From Myxococcales bacterium (GTDB lineage Bacteria; Myxococcota_A; UBA796; GCA-2862545): a stretch of DNA of 64,000 nt. The first letter of the stretch is position 1; the number at the start of each line of letters is the position of its first letter. Under the pieces are notes generated by a model. It was not told the origin of the DNA and did not search any database. It worked only from the letters and a program-made list of their open reading frames with translations. The position numbers were made by a program, and so were the translations under genes. This document shows, piece by piece, positions 33,430 through 42,866 of this stretch. The stretch spans positions 1-64,000 of the forward strand of contig JAHQVJ010000102.1 in the NCBI GenBank assembly GCA_019634415.1, written 5' to 3'.

Positions 33430-34117
33430 GACGGGCCCAGATTGCCGACACCCCCATCGCCACGAGCGCCCACACGATGCCTGCACCGCCGTGCCCGACG
33501 ACCAGGTGCACCCAGTCGATGCCCGGGCAGAACACGCCCTGTGCGGCGAAGGCTGCAAGGCCCCCCACCGCACCCGCCAGCCCCATGCGCCACACCACCG
33601 GCTGAGGGCTGCGCTCCAGCAGCCCCATCCACAGCAGCGACGCGAGCACCACCATCGAGGTCATGCCGAAGCAGTACAGGTGCATCTCGAAGGGCACGTT
33701 GGGCATGCCCGGCCACGGAGCCACCGCCGCCCACAACATCATGAAGGCCCACACCAGGGGCACCAAGGTCCAGCCACGAACGGGCGCGCGGCTCCAGGCG
33801 CGCAAGGTGGTGCGCGCTCCCAGGATCGCAGCCACCACCAACGCGCCGGCACTCACCGCGAACAGCTGCCAGCCCGTGGCATCCAGGTCCTCACGCACGC
33901 CCTGGGCCGCCACCAGCACCACTCCCGTCAGCACCAGGCCCAGCACCGCCAGGAGCTGGCGCACCGGAGTCGACAGCGACACCAGCGGGTCGCGCCAACC
34001 AGGCTGATCCAGCTCCGCGTCGATGAGGGCCCACAGATCCGCCGCACCCCCGATCGCGTCGGCGTCTGCCGAGAGCAGCCCGCCCACCTCTTCGTCGTCG
34101 GGATCAGTCGGCGCCAT
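33419..34117 (-). CDS. Six-helix membrane protein, probable NrsF-type (DUF1109-like) anti-sigma factor
   Basis: 232 residues. An acidic cytoplasmic N-terminus of about 50 residues (MAPTDPDDEEVGG) is followed by six hydrophobic helices (for example LLAVLGLVLTGVVLVAA, LVPLVWAFMMLWAAVA, MTSMVVLASLLWMGLL). This matches NrsF/DUF1109 anti-sigma factors, which hold an ECF sigma at the membrane. The gene overlaps the ECF sigma gene by 14 nt, the usual arrangement. Family assignment rests on topology and context rather than a sharp motif. Confidence 0.72.
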   Translation of the reverse strand: MAPTDPDDEEVGGLLSADADAIGGAADLWALIDAELDQPGWRDPLVSLSTPVRQLLAVLGLVLTGVVLVAAQGVREDLDATGWQLFAVSAGALVVAAILGARTTLRAWSRAPVRGWTLVPLVWAFMMLWAAVAPWPGMPNVPFEMHLYCFGMTSMVVLASLLWMGLLERSPQPVVWRMGLAGAVGGLAAFAAQGVFCPGIDWVHLVVGHGGAGIVWALVAMGVSAIWARLAA

Positions 34118-34616
34118 CGCCCACCCCCAGCACGACGCGCAGGGCCTTGGTGGCGCGATGGGATCGCACCTTGGCCGCAGTGGTGTTGATCCCGAGGACC
34201 TCGGCGATCTCGGGGAAGGTCAGGCCGCTGTACCAGCGCAGGAGCACCACCTCGCGCTGGTTGTCGGGCAACGTCTCGATGGCGCGGCGCACCAGCCGGT
34301 CCGTGGCCGTGGACGCGTCGGGCGCCACGCCGATCTCCCGACCCGGATCGAGCGGCTCCTCGGGCCGGCGGCTCCGGCGACGCCAGTGGTCGCGGCGCAC
34401 GTTGGCGGCGATGGCGAACAGCCAGGGCCGCAGGGTTCGCGAGGGATCGAAGTCGCGGCGGCCGCGATGCACGTGCAGGAACGTGGTCTGCACGAGGTCC
34501 GAGGCCACCACGGGGTCGCGCACACTGCGAGCGAAGAACCGGTGAACGCGCTGCTGGTACCGGTCGAAGATCTGGTTGAACGCGGCACGGTCGCCGCTCT
34601 GGGCGTAGCGTGCCAT
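34104..34616 (-). CDS. ECF-type RNA polymerase sigma factor
   Basis: 170 residues. Region 2: FNQIFDRYQQRVHRFF, ASDLVQTTFLHVHRG and LRPWLFAIAANVRRDHWRRR. Region 4: AIETLPDNQREVVLLRWYSGLTFPEIAEVLGINTTAAKVRSHRATKALR. The ATG at 34616 is used, but the reading frame upstream (GDETDEAL) looks like a normal ECF N-terminus, so initiation may occur 9 codons earlier at a CTG preceded by GGAGG. Likely controlled by the overlapping membrane anti-sigma gene. Confidence 0.9.
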   Translation of the reverse strand: MARYAQSGDRAAFNQIFDRYQQRVHRFFARSVRDPVVASDLVQTTFLHVHRGRRDFDPSRTLRPWLFAIAANVRRDHWRRRSRRPEEPLDPGREIGVAPDASTATDRLVRRAIETLPDNQREVVLLRWYSGLTFPEIAEVLGINTTAAKVRSHRATKALRVVLGVGDGAD

Positions 34617-34776
34617 CAGCGCCTCGTCGGTCTCGTCACCCAGAACCGATCCTCCACGCGGGACGGCAGGGTAATACAGCGGGTGTCAAACGGCATCCGG
34701 CAACGCTCCTCGCTCCTGGTGCTGGGTAGGACACGTCGGGCGCAACGGTTACCGGCCGTGTGGTAAGAAGTTTTTC

Positions 34777-35625
34777 ATGCTCGACAGCGTGTGGAACCGG
34801 AAGCTCGCCCGCTTGCCCGATGAAGGCGTGCTCCTCGTGGCCACCGACCTGCAGGGAAATCTCCCCGACTTCGAGCAGATGGTGGCCATCTACCGACAGG
34901 AGAGCGAGCAGCAACCCACGGTGCTGGCGTTCTGCGGAGACCTGGTGCACGGACCGTCTCCCGACCTGAACGAGCCGGGGGCCTGGCCCGAGCACCTCGG
35001 CACCCCCTACGTCGACGCGTCGGCGGAGATCTTGCGTCGCTTCGAGGACCTGGTGCGCACCGAGCGGGTCTTCAGCCTGATGGGCAATCACGAGCACGCC
35101 CACGTGGGTGGACCCGTGGTGCCGAAGTTCTACCCCGACGAAGCCGCCATCCTCAACGACGAGCTGGGCTCGGACAAGCCGCGGATCCTCGACATGATCC
35201 GCACCTTTCCGCTGCTGGCCACGGCCCGGTGCGGGATCGTGCTCACCCATGGAGCGCCGCGCCACAGCCCCGTCTCCGCCGAGGGCTTCGAGCGACTGAC
35301 CTGGGACGGCTACGAGCACGTGCCCATCCTGGCGATGTCCGAGATCGATCCGTTGGGTGCGCTGCTGTGGGCCCGGGGTTGCAGCGACGAAGAGGCCCTG
35401 GGCTTGCTCCAGGTGGCCACCGATCGGCGCAGCGGAGTGGTGGTCCACGGCCACGACGTGGTGCGCTCGGGCTACGCCAAGGAAGGCAAGCACCACATGG
35501 TGGTGTCGACGTCCTTCGCGCTGCACGACGACCGCAAGGTGTACCTCCGTGTGGACCTGGCCGGCAGCTACCGCTCCACGGAGGACCTGCGGGAAGGCGA
35601 GGAGATCCGTCCCCTCTACGTCTGA
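34777..35625 (+). CDS. Calcineurin-like metallophosphoesterase
   Basis: 282 residues. Motifs in order: ATDLQGN (in place of the usual DxHGN, His replaced by Gln), FCGDLVHG, MGNHEHAHVG, LTHGAP and VVHGHDVV. This is the Ser/Thr-phosphatase-like branch. Loss of the His in the first motif could change metal binding at one site. Divergent from the ECF sigma operon; likely cytoplasmic, with no signal peptide. Substrate unknown. Confidence 0.85.
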   Translation: MLDSVWNRKLARLPDEGVLLVATDLQGNLPDFEQMVAIYRQESEQQPTVLAFCGDLVHGPSPDLNEPGAWPEHLGTPYVDASAEILRRFEDLVRTERVFSLMGNHEHAHVGGPVVPKFYPDEAAILNDELGSDKPRILDMIRTFPLLATARCGIVLTHGAPRHSPVSAEGFERLTWDGYEHVPILAMSEIDPLGALLWARGCSDEEALGLLQVATDRRSGVVVHGHDVVRSGYAKEGKHHMVVSTSFALHDDRKVYLRVDLAGSYRSTEDLREGEEIRPLYV

Positions 35626-35674
35626 CTCCAAATTTTCCTCTTTGTCACACTGAACGGCTTCGCGAGATGGGCCG

Positions 35675-36406
35675 ATGAGGCGACAGGGAGGCTCGGTGAT
35701 TCACACCGTTGCGGTCGAGACAAGCATCGGGCTCGTCGGGGATGCGCAGCACCCCTGCGTGGTGGAGCACATCGACGAGGTCGGCGCCCGCGTGCGGGTG
35801 GCGGGTGGCGTGCGCCTGCCCGAGACCTCGGCCGTGTTGCTGTGGATTGGCGAGGGACCTCAGGGCAGCGCCGTGGTGGTGCCTGCCTACACGGGATGGC
35901 CCGACGACAACGAGGAAGACTGGGTGTGCGATCTGTACTTCGCCGAGCCCAACGCCCTTCAGCGGCGGGAGCAGGCAGGGGTGGACCGGCGGACGTCGAT
36001 CCGCGTGAGTCCTGAAGATCACGAGGTCGAGGTCTGGCTGTCGTCGGACCGACCTGGGGTGGAGGATCCGGTGAAGTGCCGGCTGGTGGACCTGTCCGAG
36101 GGGGGCATGTGCATCGAGCTGGCGCTGGGGGAGGAGCCGATCACGCCCTTCACCGGCGCGGACTTCCAGATCCTGTTGCCGGGGGAGGCGTGGCCGCTGG
36201 TGATGTTCGCCCAGGTGCGTCATCGTCATCGCCAGAGTCGGGAGATGGTGCGATACGGCCTGCAGTTCGATCGTCAGCGCACCCAATCCTTCGAGGATCA
36301 GCGCCCGAAGATCGGCAACTGGGTGGCTCGTCGCCTGGCATCGCTGGCGGATCGGCTGGGTCGGGATGCGCCCGACACGCCCGACCCCGAGCCGGTGGAG
36401 GCGTGA
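35675..36406 (+). CDS. PilZ-domain protein, candidate cyclic-di-GMP receptor
   Basis: 243 residues. The C-terminal half has the PilZ signature: basic RRTSIRV (RxxxR) near residue 108 and VDLSEGGMCIEL (DxSxxG) about 35 residues later. The N-terminal half resembles a YcgR-N-like or second degenerate PilZ barrel. ATG 35675 is used, but GTG 35696 has the better ribosome site (AGGGAGG) and may be the true start. The probable selenoprotein gene begins 4 nt after its stop, so the two may be cotranscribed. Confidence 0.83.
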   Translation: MRRQGGSVIHTVAVETSIGLVGDAQHPCVVEHIDEVGARVRVAGGVRLPETSAVLLWIGEGPQGSAVVVPAYTGWPDDNEEDWVCDLYFAEPNALQRREQAGVDRRTSIRVSPEDHEVEVWLSSDRPGVEDPVKCRLVDLSEGGMCIELALGEEPITPFTGADFQILLPGEAWPLVMFAQVRHRHRQSREMVRYGLQFDRQRTQSFEDQRPKIGNWVARRLASLADRLGRDAPDTPDPEPVEA

Positions 36407-36410
36407 TGTT

Positions 36411-37103
36411 ATGGCGCGCCCCATGCGACACACGATCCTGCTCCTCACAATCACTGCCCTGGGTTGCGCTGGTGCGCCTGCGGACCCGCTGACACCTCGG
36501 TCGACGGGACCTGCCTGCGACGAGGGGGAGACCTACCTCGAGCACGATGTCGATCCGGTGGCGATGGAGCTCGGCGGCGTGATGTACCCGCATCGCTGGC
36601 CCGAGGGGGAGCATCGGGGCACGGGCCTGCGCACCGAGGTGGATCTCGGAGCCATCCCGTGTGGCACCAGCTCAGACATCGACTGGAGCCCGTTCGACGT
36701 GCTGCTGTTCGTCTCGATCCCCGCTTGGTGAAGCGCCTGCGCGAGGCACGCCGGTTCGGTGGCCGAAGTGGAAGACGACATCGTGGCGGCGGGCGCCGAG
36801 ATCATCTGGGTGCTCGAGCGCGACAACCGCAACCAGCCTGGCACCGTGGACCTGTGCACCTCCACCATGGACACGCTGGGCAGCGAGGATCAAGGCTGGT
36901 GCGTGGGGGACGAGCAGACGCTACCCCAGTCAGGAGCCTTCGACGATTCCCCTCTGAGCATCGCTCGCGGCTTCGACATCATCGTGTCGCGAGAGTCGAT
37001 GGAGATCTTGTGGGAGTCCAACCACGGAACCCCCATCGGCAACGACAACCTGGACGGTGAGCAGGTGCTGGCCGCCGTTCGCGAGGCCGTCGCCAACCTG
37101 TAG
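36411..37103 (+). CDS. Predicted selenoprotein: thioredoxin-like lipoprotein with UxxC motif
   Basis: 231 codons including the final stop, with an in-frame TGA at 36729-36731, predicted selenocysteine residue 107. Signal peptide with lipobox ALGC (Cys19). The domain before the TGA ends in a hydrophobic strand, FDVLLFVSIPAW, exactly where thioredoxin-like proteins place CxxC; reading through gives U-S-A-C with Cys110 intact, followed by a normal helix (ARHAGSVAEVEDDIVAAG) and strand AEIIWVLERD. The frame continues uninterrupted to 37103, and both parts share one fold. A SECIS-like hairpin lies 13-33 nt downstream of the TGA. The alternative is a nonsense mutation or a fixed truncation. Probably an envelope redox protein. 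Confidence 0.82.
36745..36764 (+). promoter_or_regulatory. Candidate bacterial SECIS hairpin
   Basis: GGC-A-CGCC (36745-36752) pairs with GGUG-GCC (36758-36764) with one bulged A and one G-U pair, closing the 5-nt loop GGUUC. The loop begins 21 nt after the TGA, inside the spacing expected for bacterial SECIS elements, and contains the GU of known SelB-binding loops. It is within the coding sequence, as in other bacteria. Confidence 0.6.
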
Positions 37104-37120
37104 CCCGCGCTCTCGGCGAG

Positions 37121-38800
37121 ATGACCCACTACGTTCCAGACAACCCCTTGATCGTGCAGGGGGACCACACGGTGCTCCTCGAGACCGTGGGGCCTCGCTA
37201 CGAAGAGGGGCGGGATGCCCTGCTGGCCTTCGCCGAGCTGGTGAAGAGCCCGGAGTACGTGCACACCTGGCGCATCACCCCGCTGTCGCTGTGGAACGCG
37301 GCCGCGGCGGGACACACCGCCGACTCCGTGGTGCAGGTGCTGACGGATCTGGCCAAGTACCCGGTGCCGGAGAACGTGCCCGTGAGCATTCGCGAGCACA
37401 TGCTGCGCTACGGCACGCTGCGGCTGGTTCGAGATGGTTCCTGGCTGCGGCTCGAGGTGGACGACGAGGTGGATCTGGAGGTGATCCGCGCGCTGAAGCC
37501 GGTGCAGGATCTGCTGGGAGATCCGGTGGACGCGGTGTCGGTGCGGATCCATCCGCGCCATCGCGGCGAACTCAAGCAGGTGCTGACCCACCAGGGGCAT
37601 CCGGTACAGGACCTGGCTGGCTTCGACGACGGCGACGCGCTGGACTTCGCGCTGTCCACCGAGCTCGCGAACGGGGAGCCCTGGGGCCTGCGGGACTACC
37701 AGGTGGAGGCCGTCGACGCGTTCGTGGGTGGGGTGGGGCAGACCGCCGTGGGCGGCTGTGGCGTGGTGGTGCTGCCCTGCGGCGCGGGCAAGACGCTGGT
37801 GGGCGTGGCGGCGATGGCGCGCCTGGGCATGCGCACGCTGGTGCTGTGCACGGGCAACGAGGCACTGCAGCAGTGGAAGCGCGAGATCTTGCGGCGCACC
37901 ACCCTCACGGAGGACGAGGTGGGGGAGTACAGCGCCTCGGTCAAGGAGCTCCGACCGGTCACGCTGACCACCTACCAGCTGCTCACCTGGAGAAAGGACC
38001 GCTACGCCCCGCCCGCGCACTTCCACCTGTTCTACGACGCCAACTGGGGGCTCATCGTCTACGACGAGGTGCACCTGTTGCCCGCCCCCATCTTCCGCGA
38101 GACCGCCATGCTCCAGGCGCGGCGTCGGCTGGGGCTCACGGCCACGCTGGTGCGCGAGGACGGGCGCGAGACCGACGTGTTCGCGCTGGTGGGCCCCAAG
38201 CGGTTCGATCTGCCCTGGAAGACGCTGGAGCACCAAGGGTGGATCGCGAGCGCCGAGTGCGTGGAAATCCGCATACCGCTGGCCGATGCGGACCGGCTTC
38301 GCTACGCCGGCGCTGGCGAACGCGACCGCTTCCGCATCGCCTCCTCCAACGCACGCAAGGGCGTGATGGTCCAGACGCTGCTGGAGCGTCACCCCGACGA
38401 CCAGGTGCTCGTGCTGGGCACCTACCTCGATCAGCTCCGCTGGATCGCGAGGCGCTTCGATCTGCCCGTCATCACCGGCAGGACGCCGCGGCGGGAGCGC
38501 GAGGAGCTCTTCGAGCGGTTCCGCCAGGGGCAGGAGCGGGTGCTGGCGCTGTCGAAGGTGGGGAACTTCGCCATCGATCTGCCCTCTGCCAGCGTGGCCA
38601 TCCAGCTGTCGGGTACCTTCGGCAGCCGGCAGGAGGAGGCCCAGCGACTAGGACGGGTACTGCGCCCCTTCGGACCGAGTAATCGTGCGTTTTTCTACAC
38701 CCTGGTGACGGCGGACTCCAAGGAGCAGGAATTTGCCGAACGGAGGCAGCTGTTCCTGACGGAACAAGGCTATCCGTATCGAATCGAGGTGATGGCGTGA
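37121..38800 (+). CDS. XPB/Ssl2-type SF2 DNA helicase
   Basis: 559 residues. Walker A PCGAGKTLV at about 219-226, VYDEVHLLPA (DEVH), LTATLVRED with the XPB RED motif right after motif III, and LSGTFGSRQEEAQRLGRVLRP as motifs V-VI. The N-terminal 180 residues match the XPB damage-recognition-like region. This bacterial XPB group probably acts in DNA repair or chromatin remodelling at stalled sites. GTG of the next gene overlaps its stop by 4 nt. Confidence 0.92.
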   Translation: MTHYVPDNPLIVQGDHTVLLETVGPRYEEGRDALLAFAELVKSPEYVHTWRITPLSLWNAAAAGHTADSVVQVLTDLAKYPVPENVPVSIREHMLRYGTLRLVRDGSWLRLEVDDEVDLEVIRALKPVQDLLGDPVDAVSVRIHPRHRGELKQVLTHQGHPVQDLAGFDDGDALDFALSTELANGEPWGLRDYQVEAVDAFVGGVGQTAVGGCGVVVLPCGAGKTLVGVAAMARLGMRTLVLCTGNEALQQWKREILRRTTLTEDEVGEYSASVKELRPVTLTTYQLLTWRKDRYAPPAHFHLFYDANWGLIVYDEVHLLPAPIFRETAMLQARRRLGLTATLVREDGRETDVFALVGPKRFDLPWKTLEHQGWIASAECVEIRIPLADADRLRYAGAGERDRFRIASSNARKGVMVQTLLERHPDDQVLVLGTYLDQLRWIARRFDLPVITGRTPRREREELFERFRQGQERVLALSKVGNFAIDLPSASVAIQLSGTFGSRQEEAQRLGRVLRPFGPSNRAFFYTLVTADSKEQEFAERRQLFLTEQGYPYRIEVMA

Positions 38801-40317
38801 CGCGTGCGGTGTCGGTGCTCGAGGTGGCCGACGAAGCAGTTTGGAAGGAGCTGGAGGCCATGGTGCCCCTCGCCGTCCACGTGCGGGAGGTGCTGGACGA
38901 GGTGCGCCGCGTGGTGGCGCCGAGCTTCGAGCGGCAGGCCCTGCCCGAGCTGCGCAAGCGGGGGGCGGTGGTGCTGCTGCGGCATGCGCGCCGCCCAGTG
39001 GGGGCCGCGCGGGCCAGCACCGGTGCGCTGGCCGAGCGGATCTCGGCCCTCTCCCACGACGCGCGCACCCTGCTCTTCGCCGCCCAGCGCCACGCCCTCG
39101 ACGACATCGTGCTGGGCGCCCAGGTGTGGGACCCGGAGCACGACGGGCCGGTGGTTCGCGAGCTGATGGGAGCGGAGATGGTGGCGCCGCTGGCCGATGC
39201 CGACGGCCCTGCCTGGGCGGGGCGCTTCCATCTCAACCCCGATCTGCCGCCCCCGCCGCCGCTGTCGTGGTCCTTCGACGAGGCCGTGATGGAGCTGCCC
39301 GACGATCTGGACGAGGGCGGGGGCAGCAGCCCCGTGCAGCTGCTGCACGATCTGGCGTCGCTGGCGGCGGCGCTGCACCACGTGCAGCCCCGTCGGACCC
39401 ACGCGGGCACCGTGGCGAAGGTGGACGCGCGCACGCTGGGGCGTCGGCTGGGCAGCGCCGAGCTGGGCAAGTCCGGGCAGCTGGAGGCCGATCTGCGCTG
39501 GGGGCGGGCCCTGCACGCGCTGGAGCTGCTGGGGGCCGTGTCCATGGACCCCGTCAGTCGTCAGCTGCAGCTCGATCTGGGGCTGCAGGACGTGCTCGCG
39601 GGCTCCACCGCAGAGGCCGTGGATCGCCTGGTGCGCAAGCTGGTGGATCGAGACCTGCAGTCGGTGCTGCCCGCCGTGCGAGCCGCGCTGGCGGCTGCAG
39701 GTCCGGGTGCTGTCGACGACGTGGTGTTCCTGGAGCTGATCTGCGAGCAGCACCGCGATCTGCTGTTCCGACCCTGGAGCCGCCGCGGGGTGGCGCTGTA
39801 TCCGTCGCTGGGCGACGCCACCCTGCGCCGCTTCGACGATGCGGGGTTCGAGGAGGTGGAGCGGCCGATGGTGCGGGCGCTGCTGTCTCGGCTGCATCGG
39901 CTGGGGCTGCTGCGGCGGGCGCCAGGCGTGTTCGCGGCCACGCCGAGCGGTCGGATCTGGGCCGGTGCGGACGATGGCCCCATGCCGCCTGTCTGGGTGA
40001 GCTCCGATCTCGAGGTGGTGGTGCCCCCAGATGCGCTCACGCCCTGGGAGCGGCTGGCGGTGGAGCGGCTGGGGCGCTGCGTGTCGCGCGACGTGGTGGA
40101 CCGCTACCGCCTCGATCGCGATGGGCTCATGAGCTGGCTGGCCACCCAGGAGCTGCAGGAGGCGCTGGAGCTGCTGGGGCGTCGCTGTCACGCGCTGCCG
40201 AGCACGGTGGTGGACACCCTGACCAGCTGGGCCGCTTCCGCGCGCCGGGTGGTGCTCACCCGAGGGGTGCTGCTGGACGACGTCGACGCGCGGGAGGCCC
40301 CCGCCACGGTCCTCTGA
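38797..40317 (+). CDS. Helicase-associated (Helicase_C_3 / XPB N-terminal-like) partner protein
   Basis: 506 residues. GTG start overlaps the XPB stop (GTGA). The C-terminal part (PPVWVSSDLEVVVPPDALTPWERLAVERLGR and DVVDRYRLDRDGLMSWLA) matches the helicase-associated XPB/Ssl2 N-terminal domain often encoded beside bacterial XPB. The N-terminal part is winged-helix-like (LHRLGLLRRAPGVFAATPSG). Likely modulates the helicase or binds DNA; no catalytic site of its own. Confidence 0.82.
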   Translation: MTRAVSVLEVADEAVWKELEAMVPLAVHVREVLDEVRRVVAPSFERQALPELRKRGAVVLLRHARRPVGAARASTGALAERISALSHDARTLLFAAQRHALDDIVLGAQVWDPEHDGPVVRELMGAEMVAPLADADGPAWAGRFHLNPDLPPPPPLSWSFDEAVMELPDDLDEGGGSSPVQLLHDLASLAAALHHVQPRRTHAGTVAKVDARTLGRRLGSAELGKSGQLEADLRWGRALHALELLGAVSMDPVSRQLQLDLGLQDVLAGSTAEAVDRLVRKLVDRDLQSVLPAVRAALAAAGPGAVDDVVFLELICEQHRDLLFRPWSRRGVALYPSLGDATLRRFDDAGFEEVERPMVRALLSRLHRLGLLRRAPGVFAATPSGRIWAGADDGPMPPVWVSSDLEVVVPPDALTPWERLAVERLGRCVSRDVVDRYRLDRDGLMSWLATQELQEALELLGRRCHALPSTVVDTLTSWAASARRVVLTRGVLLDDVDAREAPATVL

Positions 40318-40421
40318 CAACGGAGGATCCAGGCGCGGATGGACCGAGTGGTGGGGGGTAGGCTCGCGTTTGGGGGTGGAGGGAGTGCCGCGGGCGTGAG
40401 AGGCTGCGAGGCGGAGGCCCC

Positions 40422-40871
40422 ATGTCGCTACTCGCCGTGCCCGTCGCCCTCGCTGGCCTGGCCCTGCTCGCCCTGGCCCTGCTGGTGGCCCACAAGTCGC
40501 CGCTGCCGCCGATGCGGCGCCCCGGTCTGTTCTGGTGGCCTGCGCTGATGCTGATGGCGGCGGCGCTGTTCCTGCTGCTGGCGCCCCCCACGGTGAGGTA
40601 CACCCAGTGCGAGGCGACCTGCGATCTGGCGGTGCAGGGCGAGGTGTCGGAGGAGTACACCGTCGACGTGAAGGCTGACTACGAGTCGTGCGCCAAGTCG
40701 TCGGTGGCGGAGATGCGGCGGAACGGGATGAAGCGGCTGTCGGACGGAGAGGCGCTGGACGTCGACGCGATGGTGGCGGGTGGCACGCCGGGCGCCGAGG
40801 AGGTCTGCCTCGACATCGCGCTCAGCCGCTGCGTGTCGACGTGCTACCGGCCGGATCTGCCCTCCGAGTAG
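40422..40871 (+). CDS. Small membrane protein, unknown function
   Basis: 149 residues, ATG preceded by GGAGG. Two hydrophobic helices (LLAVPVALAGLALLALALLVA and LFWWPALMLMAAALFLLLAPP) are followed by an extracytoplasmic tail with six Cys (QCEATCDLAV, YESCA, EVCLDIALSRCVSTCY), which could form disulfides. No family recognised. Confidence 0.6.
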   Translation: MSLLAVPVALAGLALLALALLVAHKSPLPPMRRPGLFWWPALMLMAAALFLLLAPPTVRYTQCEATCDLAVQGEVSEEYTVDVKADYESCAKSSVAEMRRNGMKRLSDGEALDVDAMVAGGTPGAEEVCLDIALSRCVSTCYRPDLPSE

Positions 40872-40919
40872 ACTCTGCAGCAGTGGGACGACGCCCGGCG
40901 GCCCCACTCGGGGGGTGCG

Positions 40920-42866
40920 ATGAGGCGATGGCTCGTGGCGGCAGCGGGGATGGCGTGGGGGTGCTCTGGACCCTCCACCACCGACGAGGGAACCACCACC
41001 CCCGAGGTGCCCTTCGTCACCCTCGGGCAGACACCTTGTGATCCGCTGGTGGAGCAGCACTGCCTGTTGCCCTTCCCCAGCGATCGCTTCCTGGCCGTGG
41101 ACGAGACCACCGCCACGGGAGTGCGCCTGAACTACACCTCCGAGGTGCTGCCCCAGGCCGGCGGGGAACCCTTCGAGGCTGTCGACTGGCAGCGGCTCGA
41201 CGGGGCCAGCCCAGGGGGCCAGATCATGGCCGCCTTCGCGGCCACGCCCGATCTGTCCCAAGCCGCTGGGCAGGACTCCATCGACCGGTCCTTGACCGCG
41301 GAGTCGCCGAGCATCGTGGTGGATCTGCAGACCGGCTTGCCGGTGGCCCACTGGGTGGAGCTGGATGCCCAAGCGCAAGAGGACGGGCCGGTGATGGTGT
41401 TCGTGCGCCCCACCGTGCGCCTGGAGGAGAACCGCAGCTATGGAGTGGCCTTCCGTGATCTGATGGCGGCCGACGGCACCCCCATCACGCCGTCTGCGGC
41501 CTTCGGTGCGCTCCGAGATGGCGCCATGACCGACGATCCCGATCTCGAGGCTCGGCGCGACGGCATGGAGGTGCTGTTCTCGGCCCTCGACGTGTTCGAC
41601 TGGGACCGCGGCTCGGTGACGCTGGCCTGGCGCTTCCATACGGCCTCGGCAGACGCCATCCGCGGGGACATGCTGCACATTCGCGCTGATGCACTGAAGC
41701 GCCTCGGGCCCGACGGGATGGGCTGCACCATCGAAGAGGTGATCGACGACTACGGAGAGGGGGGCGAGGTGCACAGCGCCCGCTGGGTGCGCGGCACCAT
41801 CCGGGTACCGGCCTACGTCGACAGCCCCACGCCGCCGGCCCGGTTCGTGCGCGGCGCCGACGACAGGCCCACGTACCAGGGCGACCACGAGGTGCCGTTC
41901 TCGGCCATCGTGCCGAAGAACCTGGCGGATGCACCGTCGTCGGAGCGCCTGGTGCTGTTCGGCCACGGGCTGCTCGGCAACCATACGTCCTACACCCAGA
42001 ACGTGCTGCCCGCAGAGGCCCAGGCGCAGCGCGCCATCGTGGCGGCCACCGACTGGGCCGGTATGAGCAGCGAAGACGTGCCGACGGTGGCCTCGGTGTT
42101 GGCGGACGTCTCCTCGTTTCCCGCCATCTCCGAGCGGCTCCACCAGGGCATGATCAACCAGATCGCCCTGTCTCGGACCCTGGCGGGGGTCTGCCGCAGC
42201 GAGGCGGTGTTCACCCAGGAGGGGGTGGAGCTGATCGACCCCGATCGCGTCTACTTCGTGGGGGCGTCCCAGGGCGGGATCTTCGGCACCACCCTCGCCG
42301 CCCTGCATCCCGATCTGGAGCGCGCGGTACTGCTGGTGGGAGGGGCAGGCTACCCCTTCATGATCGACCGCTCCATCGACTTTGCGCCGTTCGATCCCGT
42401 GTTTCGCGTGAACTACCGCAACCGGGTGGATCGCTCGGTGCTGCTGTCGCTGGCCCAGTCGCTATGGGACGGCACCGATGCGGATGGCTGGCTGCGGGTG
42501 CTCGCCAGCGGAGGTCTGTCGGGCAACGAGCCCCAGATCCTCATGATCGCGGCCCACAACGACGCCCAGGTCACGAACCTCGCCACCGACTACAGCATGC
42601 GCACCATGGGCCTACCGGTGCTGGAGGGCTCCAGCCGGGAGCCCTGGGGGTTCGACGTGGTGAGCAGCCCCCACGACGGCAGCGGCTACATCACGGTGGA
42701 TCTGGGGGATCGGCCAGTGCCCTTCGGCAACGTGGCTCCCGAGGCCAACGACGGGGGGCACTCCGCGGTGGGGCGCACGGAGGCGGCTCGTCATCTGGTG
42801 GATCGCTTCCTGGCGCCCGATGGCGTCATCGACGTGCCCTGCGACGGGATCTGCGACCCAGACTGA
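40920..42866 (+). CDS. Secreted alpha/beta-hydrolase lipoprotein
   Basis: 648 residues. Signal with lipobox-like Cys15 (AWGC). The N-terminal 300 residues are beta-rich (DGPVMVFVRPTVRLEENRSYGVAFRDLM), like the bacterial lipase N-terminal domain. The hydrolase domain has an oxyanion strand LVLFGHGLLGN, nucleophile elbow GASQGG with the catalytic Ser, and a C-terminal GGHSAVG as a His candidate. A lipase or esterase at the cell surface is likely. The last 41 nt overlap in antisense the end of the beta-helix gene. Confidence 0.82.
   Translation: MRRWLVAAAGMAWGCSGPSTTDEGTTTPEVPFVTLGQTPCDPLVEQHCLLPFPSDRFLAVDETTATGVRLNYTSEVLPQAGGEPFEAVDWQRLDGASPGGQIMAAFAATPDLSQAAGQDSIDRSLTAESPSIVVDLQTGLPVAHWVELDAQAQEDGPVMVFVRPTVRLEENRSYGVAFRDLMAADGTPITPSAAFGALRDGAMTDDPDLEARRDGMEVLFSALDVFDWDRGSVTLAWRFHTASADAIRGDMLHIRADALKRLGPDGMGCTIEEVIDDYGEGGEVHSARWVRGTIRVPAYVDSPTPPARFVRGADDRPTYQGDHEVPFSAIVPKNLADAPSSERLVLFGHGLLGNHTSYTQNVLPAEAQAQRAIVAATDWAGMSSEDVPTVASVLADVSSFPAISERLHQGMINQIALSRTLAGVCRSEAVFTQEGVELIDPDRVYFVGASQGGIFGTTLAALHPDLERAVLLVGGAGYPFMIDRSIDFAPFDPVFRVNYRNRVDRSVLLSLAQSLWDGTDADGWLRVLASGGLSGNEPQILMIAAHNDAQVTNLATDYSMRTMGLPVLEGSSREPWGFDVVSSPHDGSGYITVDLGDRPVPFGNVAPEANDGGHSAVGRTEAARHLVDRFLAPDGVIDVPCDGICDPD

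Noticed and set aside
36366..36731. A 121-codon gene ending at the TGA at 36729
   Set aside because: Same frame continues with the rest of a thioredoxin-like domain and a UxxC motif, so read-through as a selenoprotein explains the whole region better than a truncated protein.
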